Below are positions 21,825 through 33,031 of a stretch of 64,000 bases of DNA, in pieces (position 1 is the stretch's first letter; each line of letters opens with the position of its first letter). Source of the stretch: Chrysopilus asiliformis (taxonomy: Eukaryota > Arthropoda > Insecta > Diptera > Rhagionidae). Location of the stretch: NCBI GenBank assembly GCA_964034945.1, contig OZ035963.1:49986032-50050031 (forward strand), read 5' to 3'. Position numbers and translations under genes: made by a program. The notes under the pieces are model-generated. The model did no database searches. It was not told where the DNA came from and saw only the letters and a program-made list of their open reading frames with translations.

Positions 21825-21899
21825 CAAGTGATTTATGGTTTTTGCAAAAAACGGTTTCGATTGTATGGGAGGGGGGAAGGGGGGGGGGAGAGAGAATGG

Positions 21900-22270
21900 C
21901 CTGATTTCGCCTTTTCAAAATTTAAAAAAAAACCGGGTGTTTCATAACCCTAAACAAAAGACTTATTTAATATCCGCTAGAGAGGGTTGAAAGGGTAAAT
22001 TGCGGACACGTTTAAAAAATAACCTTTTTTTATATATTTTAAAGGAAAAAAAATAATTTTTTGTACTTATCACATATGAAAGCTAAAATAATGATGGTTT
22101 GCAGTTGATTTTTTTTTATTCAAGGAAAAAATAATTTTTGATGCAGTCATCATATTACAATTGTTACAAACATATTTTGCTTGAGATAAATATAATATTG
22201 TTGCAAGAACCAAAATTTTGTTTGCCCCAAACGAAATTCGTTCAGCGTAAATATAATAATTATGATTTTT
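21900..22270. other. no gene recognised
   Basis: AT-rich sequence between a G-run (21868-21888) and the 22284 repeat. Nothing identified. Confidence 0.4.
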
Positions 22271-22283
22271 CCCTTAAATTCCC

Positions 22284-22860
22284 TTAAATCCTATAATACG
22301 AGGAATGTCTGTCTGTCTGTCTGTCTGCACAAACGATCTCGAAAACCCGCCTAACGATTTTCACGAAACTTGGTGGTTAGGGATTTTCGGGGACAAGGAA
22401 TCGATCTAGATAGGTCTCACCTCTGAGAAAATTCCCCTCGATACCTCTCGCCTGGTATCTTCGAATTGGGTGGTCCGATCTTAATGAAACTTTACAGTAT
22501 TACTAAGGGGGCTAATGGTTTTCGATTTTTCCAATACAAACCTGACTTTTCCCTCCCCCCGATAACCCTCACCTGGTGTCTCAAAACAACGTTTCAAAAA
22601 TCGGTGACAGCGATTACTCAATAACCACTCAACCGATTTCTATGAAATTTTGTTATCGCGCGTTAGTTTTAGTTCTAGCTTTCTAGGTCGGGAATTTAAA
22701 AACTCTGGAAAAACTCTGTAAAAATAATGTGAATTTAGTTTTTCCCCAAAAATCAGCGAAAGTAGGATTTTGAGGTCGATTTTGAGGTCGGATTTTGAGC
22801 ATGGCTCGGTCTTCCTGGTACTATCTATAATAAAAGGTAAATACGACTCCACTCAGTTAT
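22284..22860 (+). mobile_element. possible Helitron-like element with GTCT run
   Basis: CCTATAATACGAGGAATG precedes (GTCT)n at 22305-22327, followed by conserved-style text CGATCTCGAAAACCCGCC and several 'accgatttnnatgaaatttt' blocks repeated in tandem (22450-22490, 22630-22650, 22880-22900). This resembles the layout of the 9580 element, but I could not find a convincing hairpin-CTAG end. Confidence 0.4.
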
Positions 22861-22907
22861 CACATTATCTCCCGAACCATTAAACGGATTACCATGAAAT
22901 TGTGCAA

Positions 22908-23037
22908 ACAGATTCGTCTAACCTCATAGATGCTCGCTAAGAAACGAAATTCAAAGCGGAAGCGTCTGTAAGGGTAACTTACCTTCCGCATTGAATTTTG
23001 TTTCTTAGCGAGCATCTATGAGGTTAGACGAATCTGT
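22908..23037. repeat. 130-bp near-perfect palindrome
   Basis: Arms 22908-22965 and 22981-23037 are inverse copies over about 57 bp (ACAGATTCGTCTAACCTCAT and its complement at the ends) around a 15-bp centre. Only a few mismatches are seen. It could be a MITE without clear flanking duplication or a recent inverted duplication. Confidence 0.85.
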
Positions 23038-23668
23038 GTTCATTTTTTGTTCTAGGAAAAACTAGCTTTAGGGGGTTGTCGGGATCACTGATCACAAAAC
23101 TGGTGTTAGAATTTCAAAATTCGCAATGGGAGGTCCTGTAAGGATAACGCAAATATCCTGTTTCAAATTCTTTCTCGGAAAACTGCGTTTAGGGCGTTGT
23201 CGAAATCGCAATTCCCGAATCTGGTGTTGGAATGTACAAATTTGCAAAGGGAGGTCTTGCAAGGATAACGGAAATATCCTTTTTCCATCTTTTTCACTCG
23301 GAAAAACTCGCTTTAAGGGGTTTTTGTGGTCGCTGATCACAAGTCTCGTGTTAAAGTTTCAAAATTCAAAACCGAAAGTCCTGAGGGCATATTTTTTTTT
23401 TCCAAAAGTATTTCAGTTATTTCTATGTTTTTTGATACAAAAAACTTTTGACCCGGCAATGACGTGCATACCTGTTAGTACATACATATAAGTATTCATG
23501 GTGACCGAATTTTGCTTGGAACAAACAAAATTTTAATTGTAACAACAAATATTATATTTATCTCAAACAAAATATGTTTGCATGCAGTAATTATAATCTG
23601 ACTAGAATTAGTGCCGGACCTACGACGGGTAGCTGCCTTTGACGACTTTTTATGTTGATCGCCTTACA

Positions 23669-24187
23669 TCTATATAAATATATAAAATAGTTTAACCTGA
23701 TTGACTGACTGAGTGACAGACTGATTGACAGACTGATTGACTGACTGAGTGACAGATTGATTGACAGACTGATTGACTGACTGATTGACTGACTGATTTA
23801 TTGACTCACTGACTCATCAACGCCCAGCCCAAACCCCTGAAACTAGAGACTTGAAACTTTCACAGTATGTCCCAACCAACGCGTAGGCGCTCACTAAGGC
23901 GGGGTTGTCCGAAATTTTACCGCTAAGGCGGTAAACGGGAGGTAAAGGGGGTTTGGGTGTTTTTAAACGTGATTTTCGCCATGAATCCTGCTCAATAGGA
24001 GGCTGAAAAGTTTCACTCGGGGGTTTTTCGGGTCGCTGGTCACGAATCCGGTGTTAGATTTTCAAAATTAGAAGGTCCTGTAAGGATAACATTTTTTCCC
24101 AAAAGTTTTTAAGTTATTCATGGTTTTTTGGCATTCTAAAATTTATACAAAAAACTTTAAGCTGGCAACGAAGGGTATGCAAGCTAG
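23669..24187 (+). mobile_element. Helitron-like element with GACTGATT array, copy 2
   Basis: Starts TCTATATAAATATATAAAAT after an A, has a (GACTGATT/GACAGATT)n array at 23698-23812 followed by CATCAACGCCCAGCCCAAAC, and ends GGGTATGCAAG-CTAG followed by T. The terminal hairpin (GCTGGCAACGAAGGGT) is degraded compared with the 9580 copy. Closely related in order to 3151-3807. No coding capacity. Confidence 0.72.
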
Positions 24188-24189
24188 TA

Positions 24190-26035
24190 AAGCTATGAAA
24201 CAAAACAGAAATTTTTACTTCATAACCAAAATTCTCGGTTGACATTTTGTTTTTAACCCGCGCCATTCAAATTTTATAACTTAACAATTGCGATAAAATG
24301 TCATCCAATTACAACGAAAACCAAAAGGCAAAAAAAACCATATTTATTCTATTTTACTATATGGGTTTTGGGGAGGGGGGCGGATGTTTGATTTCAGGAT
24401 TTGTTCGTTGCTCCCTTTCTTAGAACGCCATAAATAAGGGCGAAAATTGTGACAAGAGTTCAAGCGAAATTCAATAATTCCTTAGTCGACGGAAGTCACA
24501 GGATTGTGCGATTTTGTAAACGAGATGCGAGAAATTGGAAGCATGGGAAACCTTTAGGAAAATAGCACTAATCTAATGGAGTGGGTGGGTTGATATAAAT
24601 TTAATAATGTCACACAGTGGCATTAAAACATGAAGGGATGATCATAGAGTCTGCCTGGGAAAAACAATAGAATCATAGATTTTTCCATTCATTTTTCAAT
24701 CTTTTTTTGCCAGTGCAGTTTTTTCTTACAGCCACACAGAATGATAAAATCCGACCGGAAAAGTGAGTTTCCACACTGAACAGAGATATAATCGCTGTGT
24801 ACACGAATTGTGTGTGTTTTTTTGGTGTCTTTGCTTTTCTGAGAAATAATAATTTTCAATTTTACGACATCGACACATCAACATTAAACCCAATCCATGA
24901 TCATATCATTGACACCACTTTCTCTAAAATATCTTATCGATGCGAACGAATTGGAAAATGTATTCCATTTTTTTATTTCATTTTATTTTTGTTGTGCTGA
25001 TGTCATGTAAACAAGGAGGAAAAACATAAAAATTTCATCTTATATTACATTCCGTTTGTATCCAGCTTGTCGCGCCAGAAATGTCCCTTTTTAAACAAAA
25101 AATCCTACATCCCTACTACTCTTCACAACTGAACGAATCGGTCCCTTTTTTGTTTGGTGCAGCGTCTTTGGCGAATTTTCCTTTGGCAACATCTAAGGAA
25201 TGTTACTTCGTCTTGACGCTAACTTAAATTTCCCACTGTTGATACATGTTTCGCTTATCCTTTTTCTTGCCATCTTCTTTTGATGCCTCACAAATGTGGG
25301 ATTTTCCATGTGTTTTTTCGCGGTTCCTAGAATAAAATTGTTATCGATACATTTTCTCATGTTTTTTTTCGCATATTTCCTTTGGCAAACACACAAATCT
25401 CCTAAGACGAAGAACATATAAGGCTTTTGTATGCTTGATATCTAGTGCGTGGCGAAATTGGTTAAATGTAAATTGATACTAAGTTTAGGCACGTCAAGCC
25501 ACATCGGCATGCAAACTGGAAGGAGTGTGAACACATCCTATTTTATATCAAAACATGTCCTTTGAAATGTAAGAAAAATTTCCGATGATGGTTTAGTGTA
25601 GGGTGAAGGTGGGAGAAATGCGAATCTTCAAAGTGAACGTTGGGATTTCACCTAGTTTTGGTAAAACTGAAAAATTTATTAAAACCCTTTCGAAATATTT
25701 AGAGACAAAAAATAACTCTTTAGTGAAGAATCTTTATTAGAAAATTTCCCTTATTGGAAAAATTGTTATTGAAAAATTTCTCTGCTATGAATAATGTAAA
25801 GTTGTAGAAAAAAAATAACTTTATCCACCTGGCAGTGAGATAATATCGATGTTATATAAATCAACCTCATATGTATTATGAAAAATTGAATATTTATGTC
25901 GATTTTTTGTATACAAAAACCAAATTTGAAAACTCGACAACTAATTGAGGTAGAAAGTTGAAATTTGGAACAGAACCAATTATAATAGTAATTAATTAAT
26001 TGCAATTATAATTAATAATTATTACCAAAAGTTAA
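24190..26035. other. no gene recognised
   Basis: AT-rich sequence with G-run GGGGAGGGGGG near 24370. Weak open frames (24797-25000, 25193-25417 minus, 25766-26005 minus) have no recognised domain. No shared repeat found. Confidence 0.45.
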
Positions 26036-26340
26036 ACCCCGTCCGAAAATGACAAAAATCGGACCACTACTTCCCGCCTCTCCCATACAAATGGGATTTT
26101 TTTTGTGATTTTTTTCAAAAACGGTTCATTTTTAAAAGAAATTTTTTTTGACAAAAAGTGTTTAGAATTTGATTCTATACATAACTCTGCCATACATCAA
26201 AATTCAATTGAACCACTCGTTCTCCACTCTGCCAGACAAATGTAAATAATTTCTCGAAAACGGTTACTTTTTTCTAAAATTCCATATGGCTCTATGGGAC
26301 GATAAAAGCTTTTGAATGCAAAAAACCGCGTGAAAATCTG
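26036..26340. repeat. degenerate dispersed repeat
   Basis: Contains AAATCGGACCACTACTTCCC and CATACATCAAAATTCAATTG, similar to text at 40590-40640 and 31190-31240. It appears to be an old relative of the GTCC/Helitron-like repeats. Confidence 0.45.
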
Positions 26341-26373
26341 TTAAGGCTTACTGATAGAGGTCGGTCATACCAT

Positions 26374-27494
26374 AGATAAAACACTAAGATATCGCAAGTC
26401 TAACTAAGGCCGTGTCTCCACTTGGAATTTTTCATCGCAGAGATTTTTGATTGACCAATCAGAGCTCGAGTTGACGGCGATAAAAAATCCCAGAGATAAA
26501 TTTCATGAAATCTTGCAATTGCAAAATTTCATGGAATTTCTCGATTCAAGATGGCGGAATCTAAATTCTCCCGACAAGTAGTTGCGAAAATAACTAATTT
26601 TCACAAACAATACGATATAAAAGGCTTTGGAAGAGAATATTTAACATTAAGAGGTTTTTCTTTTCGCCTGCTTTTCTAATATTTTGCAATAACTGTGACG
26701 AGTTGTTTTAACTTCAAAAGCATGCGAAGAAATGAATTTCCATGAAATATCTCTACCCAGTTGTGAAAAAATCTCATTCTTGTGAGATATTTCTCGGGGT
26801 AAAATATCGTTAATGGAGACTTGGGGTAAGAAAAGGGGCTATTTTATGATCCAATAAATTTTCAAGTTTTCCAAAATCTTCTAGCAGTAACCAAGAGAGC
26901 TTTGAAGAACGTTTATTTCAGTGCACTTCAAATAAATATTGAATCGACTTCATGTTTGTGTGTGTGCCACCGCCACCGATCAATGTTAAACAGATAAACG
27001 ATCGAATTTTGCATTGCGTGTCAATTTTCTCTAAAAATAACTTCATATAAAGATCTGCCTACAATGGATTTTCCTAGAAATCGCCAATAAATTCTAAATC
27101 ACGAATTAAAATTTCTTCCATTTTGTGTTTCACCATTGAACCATTTCTAATTCATGGTTTTTATGTGACTTTCTATATTGGAATTTTTCGGCTTATAGGT
27201 ATTCAAAACAAATATATATAATTTTTGTGGATGTTTTCATAGCCAAATTTCCCCCAACAGGTCAGGCATGTTTACACTGAAACCCCATTAGGAGCCTGTT
27301 TCTGGCACGAAGGTGGCTCACCGACAGCAGAGCCTGCTTACCAGCTTCCACGCAGGCTTACATGATTTGGCAACTAACATTTTTCTCGACCACGTGCGAG
27401 ATTAAGGTCGCAGAGCTTTAAGCTCTTGGGGAATGTGGTCAATTTTTCGTGCCCTTTTGTTCCACACGCTTGAAATATCTTAGTGTTTGATCTA
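26374..27494. mobile_element. about 1.1-kb element with 24-bp inverted ends
   Basis: CCATAGATAAAACACTAAGA at the left is the inverse of TCTTAGTGTTTGATCTATGG at the right with one mismatch, and similarity continues a few bases inward (CGCAAG/CTTGAA). No transposase is encoded. Its left half carries a block (26409-26500) with TTTTTCATCGCAGAGATTTT and AATCAGAGCTCGAG, shared with the palindromic MITE at 31965. Boundaries and superfamily are uncertain. Confidence 0.5.
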
Positions 27495-27499
27495 TGGTC

Positions 27500-28130
27500 T
27501 TACAAATTTTCGTTGCATACACACATACACATGAAGACAGACACACAGACTTGTTGCGGGCTCATCGAACTGAGGCGATGAGTATATGTCCCAGGGATGT
27601 GCGAGACTGCGTTATGATTTGGGTTTTACAAGTGATTTTAACACCTTCCTCATATGTGATGAGAAGGCTTGGAAAAACCAACATAAAGCCGTATTTAGAA
27701 CCAAGGAAAAAACTTCCCGGGGCCCCTTTATTCACGTGACTTCTTAACAATAAACAAAAAATAATAATTTTTATTTCTTATACTTCTAATACACAGAGTC
27801 CAAAAAATATTTTTTTTTCTTTTTAGTTCATTTTCTTAATGCTTTTTTTTCAATTTTTTAAATTTTTTTTTTGTTCATCGTGAAAAAGTGACGTGAATGA
27901 AGAGGCCCCCGCCTCGGTCGTTGCCCTAGTAGAGCACCAAAAATGCCAAAAAAAAAAAAAAAATTTCTTTTTAGTTATTTTTTTAAATAAAAGTTTTTTT
28001 TCAACTTTTTTCAGTTTTTTTTTATTTTTTATTTTATTTTATCCTTTTTAGTCATTTTGTATTTGATTAGTATGACAAAAAAAAACGAAAATGAAAAGGA
28101 TAATCACAATAGCCTAACAGGACGTTAGCC
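27500..28130. other. no gene recognised; many A/T homopolymers
   Basis: An 81-codon open frame at 27494-27739 has no recognisable domain. From 27740 on the sequence is dominated by A- and T-runs. Confidence 0.4.
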
Positions 28131-28375
28131 TTACAGATTTCTTAATGCCAGAATCGGATTCAGCGACCCCAAAAACCACCGGATGGGTTTTTTGCCGGAA
28201 AATTTAAGGGAAAGATAATCACGTTATCCTTACAGGGCCTTGTGTTATCCTTACGGATTTTTTAATGCCAGAATCGGATTCAGCTACCCCAAAAACCGTC
28301 AAATGAGGTTTTTTTTCTGGAAAATTCGAGAAAAAGGATATTCATGTTATCCTTACAGGACCTTTCCTTATCCTT
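28131..28375. repeat. imperfect tandem duplication, about 120 bp
   Basis: Both units contain ATGCCAGAATCGGATTCAGC followed by ACCCCAAAAACC and GTTATCCTTACAGG. The text matches Helitron-like tails in reverse orientation (TCGGATTCAGCGACCCC, TATCCTTACAGGACC). It is a reverse-orientation Helitron-like remnant that was duplicated. Confidence 0.7.
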
Positions 28376-28509
28376 ACAAGGACGAAGTAGTGAAAATATT
28401 GTATTGTCATGGGACTTACGAATGTGTGCAAAATTTCGAGTCAAGTGGGTCAGAATTAGATTCCAAGATTTGACCCTGACAGACAAACAAACAAACACGC
28501 AGACAAGCT

Positions 28510-29935
28510 AAATAAAAGCTTTAGAAAAATACACTATCTTTGCCCACTTCACCCTATACTGAATGCAAAACACAAGAAAAACGGCGTACAAAAGAAAAAA
28601 AATCCGATATTGTGTAATTCTCCTTGCTTTACGTTCATATTTGCTTTTATGACATGCCAAAAAAAAAGCGTCACCAAAACATTCGGTAATTGAATGGGAT
28701 TTTGCGAAAAAAACGAGGATGAACCAAATTGCAAATCCTTTAATCTAAAGTGATACCAGTTGCTCATTTCCACTCTTGCTCAACGCACAAAAAACTTTGC
28801 TATTATCCAGCCTTCGATCACTAATTTAATATTCATCTCTACATCCGTCATCTTGACATTAAAGCTTTAAAGCGTAATCTTTAGTACGTGTTAAATTTTC
28901 CAGATTCCATAGCGGCTATTTTAACTTTCCTATGTTCCATCACTCAGATATTCTATCTACCCCCAAGTCATATCAATTTATCAATCATACACATCAATTG
29001 ACAATAATTTCCAAAATTTCATCCCTCGATCACCCCCTATTAAATTGTATCGCCTTCATTGACACCGCCCCAAGTTCATAAAATTTCTATCGTCATCAAA
29101 GTCCTAATTTAGCCCCTTTAAATAAATCTCTATATTCGAATGAGACCACCGAGGACGAGGGGTGGGGGGAGGACAAGGGGGAGGCGGACTGTCGGCTTTC
29201 CTAACTGTCGACCAAACTAGATACGAAAATTTCTCCTCAAAAATCGTCCAGGGAAAACTTGCGAAGAATGAAAATCACCAAAAATCAATGTCAATAAATC
29301 GACAGCGAATTTTCACTTTGATCATTTGTGACGCCATCGTTGCGTTATTTTCATTTTTCCCCCCATTTTTCTTTCGTTTAGCAAGCAATTTTCTTTTTTT
29401 CACGTCTTTGCCGTTCACAACGCCATCATCAGCCGCACCGAAACAAATCAGATTTGTATTAAAGTCGAATTAAAGTAATTTTTCATGATTATGAAAATTA
29501 TGTTTTAATGTGACTATGGTGGATTCATTTCGTGCAACTTTTCAAAAATAAACCCAATAAGCAGATTATATTCACCTAATGAAGTAAAAGGGTTGATTGA
29601 ACTGTTTTATTTATGACTGACAATGAGTTATAATTTCTCACACAAATATTTATGACAAGTGAAAAGACGATGGCAAAAAATTGTAGTCATTAATTCTTGT
29701 TATTAGTAGAGGGAAAAGCTTTAAATAATTGGAAGAAAATCAAAAATTCTTTACCTACAGTTCCAAGTAAAAAATTACTACCCCAAATTCTCGAAAATTA
29801 CGAGATGATGGTATCGTAGTTACCTGAATTTCTAATTTACCGTATGAAAAATGTCTATGACTTTCTGAAAACTCATAAAAGAATTTCGTTAAACAAATCG
29901 AGACAACGTAGGAGTTTTTTTTACCTTTTACCCAC
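28510..29935. other. no gene recognised
   Basis: AT-rich sequence with a purine-rich GGGTGGGGGGAGGACAAGGG near 29160. No recognised open frame or window repeat. Confidence 0.45.
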
Positions 29936-29940
29936 CATAA

Positions 29941-30300
29941 AGGTGCCGCTCCACATGAGAGTAAATACCGGCGAGAACCTCTCGATCGCAGCCACTCGCA
30001 AATCGACACGTCTCTGAGAGTCCCTCGCAGAAACTCGCAAAAACTCGCGAGCTAATTTCTGCGAGCTGTCAAAAGTGATTCTAGTCTCTAGTGGACACGC
30101 CTCCACTGAACTCTCGGAGAGTAACTCGCCAGATACGAAATGCGTTTGAATTTTGCTCTCGAGAACTCGCCAAAGCAAGATATTGGTCAAGATATTGAAA
30201 AATCGCCGAAATTAACTCTCAAATGGACAACCTCCTGCGAGTAACTCTCGAGAGTTTTTGAGATTTACTCGCTGATTTAATCTCATGTGGAGCGGCACCT
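29941..30300 (+). mobile_element. AGGTGCC MITE, copy 1
   Basis: Inverted ends AGGTGCCGCTCCACATGAGA and its complement at 30281-30300, with TAA duplicated at 29938-29940 and 30301-30303. The core is built from CTCGCGAG-type and CTCTCGAGAG-type short palindromes. Non-coding. Three other copies lie at 41146, 47808 and 50081. The 3-bp TWA duplication suggests PIF/Harbinger; this is inference. Confidence 0.9.
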
Positions 30301-30329
30301 TAAAAGAGTTTTCAACATTTTTTTTAATT

Positions 30330-30750
30330 TCATCACAATCACTTTTTTGCTTCAATACTTTTTTTCTTTTGAAAGAATTTTTCATATTCCCGTTCCCCAA
30401 TTCAGTTTAGTTTTTCTCGTTTTTCACGATAGCGGCCCGTCAAAAAATTTTTCTTCTCTCATTTAGAGTATTTGACGATTGCCCCCTGGCAATGATAGGT
30501 TTCTTATATTTTTTTCTTGGAATCAAAATGCCAACATATCTTGTTCTGCAAAATCAATCTCCGGTTGTACAGATTTTATAATGAAAATTTCGATTTGTTT
30601 TTTTCATTTCAACGAAAATTACTTTCCCAAAAACATTTCTTAGAAAGTCCGAATTGAGTGATGTTAATTTAATTTTTGGGTAATTTCAGGTTAAATTGAA
30701 TTTTATTTTTTTTTTAAATTTCGCCTTTTTATGTTAATAAATTCATGTTA
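30330..30750. other. no gene recognised
   Basis: AT-rich spacer between the MITE and a GTCC-family copy; nothing identified. Confidence 0.4.
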
Positions 30751-30755
30751 ATAAA

Positions 30756-31346
30756 CGTCAAGATCCCGTCATCCCACACAATAATGAATTACACCAGTGT
30801 GTTGAGAATGATAAAAAAAAGTTGAATTTAGCATGTCCATCCGTCCGTCCGTCCGTCCGTCCGTCCGTCCGTCCGTCTGTCCGTCTGTCCGTCTGTCTGT
30901 CCGTCTGTCTGTCCGTCTGTATGTCCGTCCGTCTGTCCGTCTGTATGTCCGTCTGTATGTCCGTCTGTATGTCCGGCTGTCCGTCCGTCCGTCCGTCCGT
31001 CCGTCCGTCTGTCCGTCTGTGGCGCGGATTGCAGGCGCACGGATTGAGCTAGAGACTTGAAATTTTATGCAGATTCGTTTTTCGTAAAATGCAAGGCTAA
31101 GCTCGTTAATGGGCAAAAATTGAACATTAGTGTTTTGCGAATATCTCAAAAATGGTGCATCTTATCAAAAAAGTGCAAGAACCAAAGTTATTTAGGATAT
31201 GATTCTACATAAAACTCCCATACATCAAAATCCGATTGGAATAAATTTTAAAAAATCTTTTCGAAAAGTTTGACTTCGAAGTGGAATTTTGAAACAACTG
31301 TTCGCCGTTCACTTAAACTTCGAACAATGCCATATCACCATACGGG
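30756..31346 (-). mobile_element. GTCC-family element, copy 2 (reversed, left end truncated)
   Basis: In reverse order relative to 2310-2841: CAAGATCCCGTCATC, TTACACCAGTGTGTT, a (GTCC/GTCT)n array at 30838-31020, GGATTGAGCTAGAGACTTGA, and the terminal TCACCATACGGGT. The outer ACCCGTATGGTGA of the array side is missing, so this copy is truncated near 30756. Confidence 0.68.
30838..31020. repeat. (GTCCGTCT)n microsatellite
   Basis: GTCC and GTCT units with a few GTAT variants; internal to GTCC-family copy 2. Confidence 0.95.
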
Positions 31347-31546
31347 TTTTCAATAATTGTCAGATTGGGAATTATAGCTTTTGTTATGTTTTTTAAATTC
31401 AAATTAACTATTTTGTAATGAAAATTAATTATTTTAGTGATAGGCCCGATTTCCCATTATAAAGTAAGTTAGATTTACTATTTTTTTTTCTCTGCGTGTA
31501 ATGTCTTTTGGGTGGAGTTCGGTTTTGGTTCATTAAAATTTCAATA

Positions 31547-32182
31547 AAGCGACCCCTAGACGTTCAATCTTGCAGTCAATCATGCTGTCACAGCAAAAAT
31601 CTTATTTGCACTAGACGCTCAATCATCCGCGCAAGCATCAGTTATTTCGAAACAGCCAAACCGACAGCACACAGCATAAATATCAATTTAAAAAAATGTG
31701 GTTCTTATATTTTTCGCTTTTCGTCTTCCACAACTCTTTTAATTGCCTGTATAACTCGAAAAAGGATTCCCAAAAACTTTGTCTTTTATATGCGACATCT
31801 TTTCACTACTAAAACTTACGCTGAAATGACGAATTGATTGACAGCTTCGCCATACACGTTCAATATGCTGTCATTCACAAAGCTCCCTCGAAAAATATCA
31901 AAATGATTTTGATACTAGCCAGCATGCTCGCAATCATGGAATTTTGCATGACAGCATCACCTTACACCGTGTCTTGACTTGGGATTTTTCATCGCAGAGA
32001 TTTTATAATTGCCAAATCAGAGATCGAGTTGATGACGATATCGTCGTCAACTCGAGCTCTGATTGGTCAATTATAAAATCTCTGCGATGAAAAATCCGAA
32101 GTCAAGACGCGGTATTAGACGTTCAAAATGCTGTCACAGCATGCGATGATTGACTGTAAGATTGAACGTGTAGGGGCCGCTT
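31547..32182. mobile_element. 636-bp MITE with AAGCG ends
   Basis: The left end (AAGCGACCCCTAGACGTTCA) and right end (read inwards, AAGCGGCCCCTACACGTTCA) form inverted repeats that continue for about 50 bp to GCTGTCACAGCA. TA flanks both sides (31545-31546 and 32183-32184), so a 2-bp duplication is likely. Non-coding. A second MITE is nested at 31965-32114. Confidence 0.78.
31965..32114. mobile_element. 150-bp palindromic MITE nested in another MITE
   Basis: Almost the entire element is one inverted repeat: arms carry TTTTTCATCGCAGAGATTTT and its complement, meeting near GATATCGTC at 32036-32046. TTA at 31962-31964 and 32115-32117 fit a 3-bp duplication. One arm is related to 26409-26500. 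Confidence 0.82.
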
Positions 32183-32337
32183 TAGAGATTTTCGATTCGA
32201 TTTAAAAACCCAGTGTGCATCTCTACTTGCATATAGCTGAAATTTATTGCCGTTCATATTTGGCGGGAAATTTAAACTGCATGAAATCTTTCCAGTCTTC
32301 TTCGTATGTATATCGGCAAAATAGATTTTTATTATGA

Positions 32338-32500
32338 ACTTAGAACAAGCCTCTAGAAATTCGAAAAAATGTTTCCCGGGTAGAAAAGATCACGGAAATA
32401 TTTTTCCTACTTAGAACAAGCCTGTAAAAATTCGAAAAAAATATTTATTGGATGAAAAAGGTCTCGGAAATATTTTTCCTAGTATGAGGAGGCCTCTAAA
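32338..32500. repeat. about 70-bp imperfect tandem repeat
   Basis: Units contain CTTAGAACAAGCCT and CGGAAATATTTTTCCTA, twice complete and once degraded. An inverted relative with two units lies at 61066-61208 (GGAAAAATATTTCCGAGACC). Confidence 0.7.
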
Positions 32501-33031
32501 AATTGTAAGGTCAAGGTCCTTGTAAGGACGCAGTTATTTAAAATCTACCCAACTCCCTTTACGAAATGAGTAGTGATAGTTACTGCATGATACAAGATTT
32601 AGTCTTCAATTCGAAAATTATGTTGGCGCGGCATCCCGGAAACTGAACTTTTGTCAAAGATTATTCAATTCAAAGTTATTATATTTATTAAACGCTTAAA
32701 GACTATTTTGAAATATGCAAAATATAAATTATAATTTTTTAAATTACGCATGATTTTTCACCTGCGGCTAAACGCGATATTCGAGATAATCGCGAAAACT
32801 GCTTTTTTGAAATATCGGTATATCTCGATAATGGCTTGAGATACGAAGTTCTAGTAAAAGACAAAGGTGTAGAAAATTTTATTATCGCCAACTTTTGTTA
32901 TACATAAGACTACTGAAAAACGCGTAGTTTCGGAGTAAAAAACAAAAAAATGAAATTACGATTTTTAAAAAGTCGCCATTTTGGTTCCTGTTAACAGATT
33001 TCCACCAAAACCTGATAGGATCGTCTCATTG

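Noticed and set aside
27290..27430. Possible exon or tRNA-like sequence because of higher GC
   Set aside because: No open frame with a recognisable domain, splice pattern or cloverleaf could be supported.
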